Source: Spongiibacteraceae bacterium UBA5047 (GTDB lineage: Bacteria; Pseudomonadota; Gammaproteobacteria; Pseudomonadales; Spongiibacteraceae). From it: DNA of 8,415 nt. Shown in pieces: positions 5,226 through 8,415 of this stretch. Where the stretch lies: the NCBI GenBank assembly GCA_002415025.1, contig DIBR01000025.1, positions 1 to 8,415 of the forward strand. Reading direction: 5' to 3'. Both the position numbers and the translations under genes were made by a program. The notes under the pieces were generated by a model. The model searched no databases, was not told the origin of the DNA, and saw only the letters and a program-made list of their open reading frames with translations. The stretch's first letter is position 1. Each line of letters begins with the position of its first letter.

Positions 5226-5795
5226 ATGCTGCGCCTTGCTTGTACCCTGCTGCTTTCCCTGCTCATAGCACCCGCGTTCGCCCAGGAGAAACCGCAAGTT
5301 ACCCTGCACACAACCCACGGCGACATGCTGATTGAGCTATACCCTGACAAGGCTCCGATCACCGTAGAAAACTTTCTGCAGTACGCTCGCAGTGGTTTTT
5401 ATGACGGTACCCGCTTTCATCGCAGTATTCGCCGTTTTGTTATTCAAGGCGGCGGCTTCACTGCCGATCTGGAAGAGAAAGCAACCCGCGACCCTATCGT
5501 TAATGAGGCCGACAACGGTCTGCGCAACGACCGCTGGACCCTGTCGATGGCCCGCACCAATGATCCCGACAGCGCAACCTCGCAATTCTTCATCAATACC
5601 GGCCTCAATCTCAACCTCGACAAGCGCGGCCCGAATGCGGGCTACGCCGTATTTGGCAAGGTTATTGAAGGCCAGGACGTGGTGCGCGAGATCAACAACC
5701 TGCCAACCCAAACGGTGGGTTTTATGCGCGATGTGCCCAAAGAAAAAGTACTGATCGAACGAGTGACCATCGTCGAGCCCAAGGCCAGACTTCAG
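5226..5795 (+). CDS. Exported peptidyl-prolyl cis-trans isomerase, cyclophilin type
   Basis: Cyclophilins catalyse cis-trans isomerisation of X-Pro bonds. The hydrophobic start (LRLACTLLLSLLIAPAFAQ) is a signal peptide with cleavage expected after A19, so the enzyme is probably periplasmic, like E. coli PpiA. Catalytic and binding residues of the family are present: R66, F71 and Q74 in FHRSIRRFVIQGGG (the R-x4-F-x2-Q spacing of human CypA R55/F60/Q63), then SQFFINTGLN and GYAVFGKVIEGQDVV. The length of 190 residues equals a single-domain PpiA. The chosen ATG is 1 base after the upstream stop, with GGAG (5212-5215) inside the previous gene's end; an upstream in-frame ATG at 5079 would lie inside that gene. 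The coding end overlaps the pdxJ start. Confidence 0.93.
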
Positions 5796-6562
5796 TGACC
5801 GCTCTGAGCATCAATCTCAACAAGATTGCCCTGATCCGCAACTCACGCGATACCGAATATCCCAGTGTTACCGAACATGCACACCTGTGTGTCAGCGCCG
5901 GCGCCGACGGGATAACGGTTCACCCCCGGCCGGATCAACGCCATATTCGCGCAGATGACTGCTATGCATTAGCCGATGCCCTGTCAGTAGAGTTCAACAT
6001 TGAAGGCAACCCCTTCGCCGCGCCGATGAAATCCGATCGCAATGGCGTTAGTGACTATCCGGGATTTATCGAGATTGTTCGCCGCACCCGTCCCGCGCAG
6101 TGCACGCTGGTACCTGACAGCAACAGCCAGCTGACGTCGGATCACGGCTTCGACCTGATTCGCTCTTCGGCAGAACTCGCCCCGATCATCGACGAGCTGC
6201 ACAAACTCGGCTGCCGGGTCAGCCTGTTTATGGACCCGGTCGAAGAGCAAATTGCTCTGGCCAGAAAAGTTGGCGCAGATCGCATCGAACTGTATACCGG
6301 CCCCTACGCCAAGGCCCATGAACAGGGCGACCATGCCGCAAGCCTGCAGAGCTTTGCCGACGCCTGTGCCTATGCCAGCTCGATTGGCCTAGGCGTTAAC
6401 GCGGGCCACGATTTGAACTTGCATAATTTGCGCGATTTCCGCAACGCGCTTCCCGACCTGCTCGAAGTGTCTATCGGACACGCCTTTACGGTGGATGCGA
6501 TCAGTATGGGAATCAAAGACTGTATTGCAGCGTACAAGAAGTGTCTGACGTCTGACGTCTGA
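5795..6562 (+). CDS. pdxJ: Pyridoxine 5'-phosphate synthase (PdxJ), divergent type
   Basis: PdxJ condenses 1-deoxy-D-xylulose 5-phosphate with 3-amino-2-oxopropyl phosphate to make pyridoxine 5'-phosphate, the last ring-forming step of DXP-dependent vitamin B6 synthesis. The 255-residue protein keeps the family's catalytic residues: H43 in GITVHPRPDQRHI, E70 in FNIEGNP and H205 in VNAGHDLNLHN (E. coli H45, E72, H193). The start reads LNKIALIRNSR instead of the common NVDHIATLRNAR, and an insertion after NIEGNP precedes QCTLVPDSNSQLTSDHGFD. I recall this pattern from Xanthomonas-like and Bacteroidetes-like PdxJ. The start is the GTG at 5795, which overlaps the cyclophilin stop as GTGA and implies translational coupling. 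A 7-bp tandem repeat forms its last codons and stop. recO and acpS, its usual neighbours, are absent. Confidence 0.92.
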   Translation: MTALSINLNKIALIRNSRDTEYPSVTEHAHLCVSAGADGITVHPRPDQRHIRADDCYALADALSVEFNIEGNPFAAPMKSDRNGVSDYPGFIEIVRRTRPAQCTLVPDSNSQLTSDHGFDLIRSSAELAPIIDELHKLGCRVSLFMDPVEEQIALARKVGADRIELYTGPYAKAHEQGDHAASLQSFADACAYASSIGLGVNAGHDLNLHNLRDFRNALPDLLEVSIGHAFTVDAISMGIKDCIAAYKKCLTSDV

Positions 6563-6564
6563 CA
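6544..6564 (+). repeat. Three tandem 7-bp units at the pdxJ 3' end
   Basis: TCTGACG TCTGACG TCTGACA, at 6544-6550, 6551-6557 and 6558-6564. Each unit contains TGA. Because 7 is not a multiple of 3, the three TGAs fall in three different frames, and the one in the third copy is the pdxJ stop. The block 6542-6564 is also nearly self-complementary around its centre, with one mismatch. Confidence 0.85.
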
Positions 6565-6625
6565 GAATACCCGCACATCGGCAACAGACCGTAACCGACA
6601 GTAAAATTCAAACGGGAAGAAGAAA

Positions 6626-6701
<76 letters not shown>

Positions 6702-6718
6702 CACGCGGGAAGGTGCGC

Positions 6719-6747
6719 ATCATAAGCAGACTGCCCGCAGCTGTCAA
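6719..6747 (-). promoter_or_regulatory. Sigma-70 promoter of tRNA-Ala
   Basis: On the minus strand, TTGACA (6747-6742) is a perfect -35. A 17-base spacer (6741-6725) and TATGAT (6724-6719, one mismatch) follow. The start is expected near 6712, leaving about 10 bases before the mature tRNA 5' end at 6701. The bases after the -10 are GCGCACC; a GC-rich discriminator of this kind is typical of promoters for stable RNA under stringent (ppGpp) control. Confidence 0.85.
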
Positions 6748-6752
6748 CTCAG

Positions 6753-6776
6753 ATGCGCCTTTCCGGGAGCATTTTT
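6753..6776 (+). terminator. Weak plus-strand terminator-like stem before gltX end
   Basis: ATGCGCC (6753-6759) pairs with GGAGCAT (6766-6772) with one internal mismatch and a 6-base loop. The T run at 6772-6776 completes a terminator-like shape on the plus strand. It could stop transcripts running on from pdxJ through the antisense of the tRNA before they enter gltX. The stem is short and imperfect. Confidence 0.3.
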
Positions 6777-8265
6777 AGGCAGAAAATTCCTGATAGCGTT
6801 TTTCCAGCTTTTTCAGCTTTTTCTTGCCCACGCCACCCAGCAAATCAAGCGCGAAGCGCAACCGTGCGCGGCTCATATCCGGCCCCAGTACGACCATGGA
6901 ATCGAACACCGAGATCGACGCCGTTGTGCCTGCGACTGCGATGAAAAGCGGCGCCACAAAATCCTTCATTTTGAGTTCCATCGCATCGGCCACGGCTTTC
7001 ATTGACTGGAATATTGCATCACGATTCCAGTCGCGCAGCGTATCCAACTGCCACACACAAAACTGAAGCAACTCCAGCAACTGCTCTTCATTCACCGCCA
7101 GTCCGTCAAAGCTTTCCTTTTTGATGGGCAACTGCCCCGAAAAAAAGAACGCCGCCAATGGCGCAAGGTCGCTGAAGGTTTCCATCCGAGCCTGTGCATG
7201 AGGCAGTATCTCAAGCAGTCGTTCACGGTTCAGGGCCCAGCCTTGAAGCCGGTCTGCCAATTCTTCCAAGGTCAGATTTTCGCGAATCCAGAGGCCGTTC
7301 AACCAGGACAGTTTCTCCACGTCGAAAATAGGGCCGCCCAGGCTCACACGCTGAATATCAAAAGCCGCAATCATGTCGCTCAGCGTAAACTTCTCGCGCT
7401 CATCGGGCATCGACCAGCCCATACGCCCCAGATAGTTCAGCAAGGCCTCGGGCAAATAGCCCATTTTCTGGTAGTAAAGAATGCTGGTCGGGTTTTTGCG
7501 CTTGCTGAGTTTGCTCTTGTCCGGATTGCGCAACAACGGCAGATGACACAGCACCGGCATATCCCACCCGAAGTACTGATAGAGCAATTTGTGCTTGGGC
7601 GCGGAGTTAATCCACTCCTCTCCCCTTATCACATGGGTAATACCCATTAAATGATCGTCCACCACGTTCGCCAGATGATAGGTCGGCATCCCGTCAGACT
7701 TCAGCAGTATCTGTGCATCAACTTGCCCCCAATCCAGCTCAACATCGCCACGCAGCATGTCCTGCACCACGCAACGGCCCTCTTCTTCCGGCACCTTCAT
7801 CCGCACAACGTAAGGCTCACCGGCCGCTTCGCGCTGCGCCTGCTCGCCTTCGGGCAGAGCAAGGTCACTGGGCTTCAAGGCCGCATGTTGGCCTGCCTCG
7901 CGACGCGACTCGCGCAAGGCATCCAATTCAGCCGCGGTACGGTAGCATTTGAATGCGTGGCCACTCGCCAGCAACTGATCTACATGCTCGCGGTAAATAT
8001 CACTGCGTTCGCTCTGCCGGTAAGGGCCGCTATCGCCGCCCACATCGGGCCCCTCGTCCCACTCCAGCCCCAGCCAGCGCAGGGAATCCAGAATCGCTTG
8101 CTCGGATTCCGGCGTCGAGCGCTGCTGATCTGTGTCTTCCACACGCAGCAAAAACTGACCTCCGCTGGCCTTGGCAAAGCAATAATTGAACAGCGCGATA
8201 TAGGCGGTGCCAACGTGGGGGTCACCGGTGGGCGACGGGGCAACACGGGTTCGTACAACGGTCAT
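6775..8265 (-). CDS. gltX: Glutamyl-tRNA synthetase (GltX)
   Basis: GltX charges tRNA-Glu with glutamate and so supplies protein synthesis and, through Glu-tRNA, tetrapyrrole synthesis. The 496-residue protein is a full-length class I synthetase. Motifs are RVAPSPTGDPHVGTAYIALFNY with the HIGH-equivalent H17-T20, RVEDTDQQRS (41-50), VVDDHLMGITHVIRGEEW (201-218), and the KMSKS-equivalent KLSKR (252-256). A helical anticodon-binding C-terminal part follows. The E. coli zinc-site cysteines are not conserved here (only C107 is near). The start at 8265 has AGGA 6 bases upstream, and a TATAAT at 8303-8308 gives a leader of about 30 bases. tRNA-Ala(GGC) lies downstream, and the gene is divergent from dusA. 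I see no sign of damage. Confidence 0.97.
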   Translation of the reverse strand: MTVVRTRVAPSPTGDPHVGTAYIALFNYCFAKASGGQFLLRVEDTDQQRSTPESEQAILDSLRWLGLEWDEGPDVGGDSGPYRQSERSDIYREHVDQLLASGHAFKCYRTAAELDALRESRREAGQHAALKPSDLALPEGEQAQREAAGEPYVVRMKVPEEEGRCVVQDMLRGDVELDWGQVDAQILLKSDGMPTYHLANVVDDHLMGITHVIRGEEWINSAPKHKLLYQYFGWDMPVLCHLPLLRNPDKSKLSKRKNPTSILYYQKMGYLPEALLNYLGRMGWSMPDEREKFTLSDMIAAFDIQRVSLGGPIFDVEKLSWLNGLWIRENLTLEELADRLQGWALNRERLLEILPHAQARMETFSDLAPLAAFFFSGQLPIKKESFDGLAVNEEQLLELLQFCVWQLDTLRDWNRDAIFQSMKAVADAMELKMKDFVAPLFIAVAGTTASISVFDSMVVLGPDMSRARLRFALDLLGGVGKKKLKKLEKRYQEFSA

Positions 8266-8302
8266 AATGAATCCTGAAGGCGATTTTCATACAATGGGCG
8301 GC

Positions 8303-8308
8303 ATTATA
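8303..8308 (-). promoter_or_regulatory. Predicted -10 box of gltX
   Basis: TATAAT on the minus strand, in the context CGTATAATGC identical to that before scpA. The expected start near 8296 leaves a short leader to the ATG at 8265. The -35 region (about 8325-8331) is a poor consensus match. Confidence 0.55.
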
Positions 8309-8350
8309 CGTGTTCACCTCCATCAACTCATCCGGAAAACAACAAGCCGC

Positions 8351-8415
8351 ATGACAGCTGTAACCCTCAACAGACGCTTCTGCATAGCCCCGATGATGGA
8401 TTGTACAAACAAAAA
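8351..8415 (+). CDS. dusA: tRNA-dihydrouridine synthase A (DusA), N-terminus only
   Basis: The last 65 bases open with ATG and read MTAVTLNRRFCIAPMMDCTN, then K, with no stop. RRFxxAPMMDxT is the beginning of DusA, the FMN-dependent enzyme that reduces uridine to dihydrouridine at positions 20/20a of the tRNA D-loop; the APMMD segment begins the TIM barrel and contacts FMN. Most DusA proteins I recall read APMMDWTD here; this one has Cys and Asn. DusB and DusC open differently (APMAGVTD- and APMEGVLD-like), which favours DusA. Only about 8% of the expected length is visible. It is transcribed divergently from gltX across 85 bases, with no strong Shine-Dalgarno. Confidence 0.75.
   Translation, partial: MTAVTLNRRFCIAPMMDCTNK

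Noticed and set aside
6563..6625. Possible terminator or second tRNA between pdxJ and tRNA-Ala
   Set aside because: Only a weak TCGG/CCGA stem with mismatches and no U-tract; no cloverleaf on either strand.
7198..8277. Two long plus-strand open frames opposite gltX
   Set aside because: Antisense of a complete GltX; GC-rich coding DNA often leaves such frames open.
8266..8350. Plus-strand promoter for dusA (TACAAT at 8290-8295)
   Set aside because: No acceptable -35 at the right distance, so not listed as a feature.

Overview
The window is chromosomal housekeeping DNA from a gammaproteobacterium. The evidence for this is the ScpA/ScpB pair, the YciO and RNase AM (YciV/TrpH) pair, YciI, a YgiM-type SH3/coiled-coil protein, a gltX followed by tRNA-Ala(GGC), and a DusA start. 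The ScpA N-terminus and the gltX/tRNA-Ala arrangement recall Pseudomonas relatives. I infer a Pseudomonadales/Cellvibrionales-like, possibly marine, bacterium, but the exact lineage cannot be fixed from this stretch. Base composition and codon use look even throughout. I see no insertion sequence, phage gene, CRISPR array or transfer signature.

Left block (1-3229, minus strand). Read in the direction of transcription, the order is rnm (RNase AM), yciO, scpA, scpB. An intrinsic terminator folds over the rnm stop codon and separates it from yciO. yciO starts at a TTG with a strong Shine-Dalgarno rather than at the upstream ATG. scpA has its own -10 box with a perfect 16-bp palindrome just upstream and a small hairpin in its leader. 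scpB follows scpA after 2 bases and runs off the left edge in a tandem hexamer that encodes Glu-Thr repeats.

Middle block (3331-6562, plus strand). It holds a six-helix VC0807-family membrane protein, yciI, a YgiM-like protein (signal peptide, SH3, coiled coil, C-terminal membrane anchor), an exported cyclophilin and pdxJ. The last three are tightly packed, with gaps of 1 base and then a 4-base overlap. The VC0807-family protein sits beside yciI, where many relatives carry yciB. PdxJ is of a divergent type and lies away from its usual recO/acpS neighbours.

Right block (6626-8415). A tRNA-Ala(GGC) gene on the minus strand has a near-consensus promoter in the gap after gltX. gltX (minus) is divergent from the first 65 bases of a plus-strand dusA, which runs off the right edge.

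No gap between genes exceeds 150 bases. I found no undescribed multi-gene system. The points worth a second look are regulatory (the scpA palindrome, leader hairpins, the terminator over the rnm stop), repeat-related (the ScpB hexamer, the PdxJ 7-mer) and matters of gene order (VC0807 beside yciI, pdxJ behind a cyclophilin).
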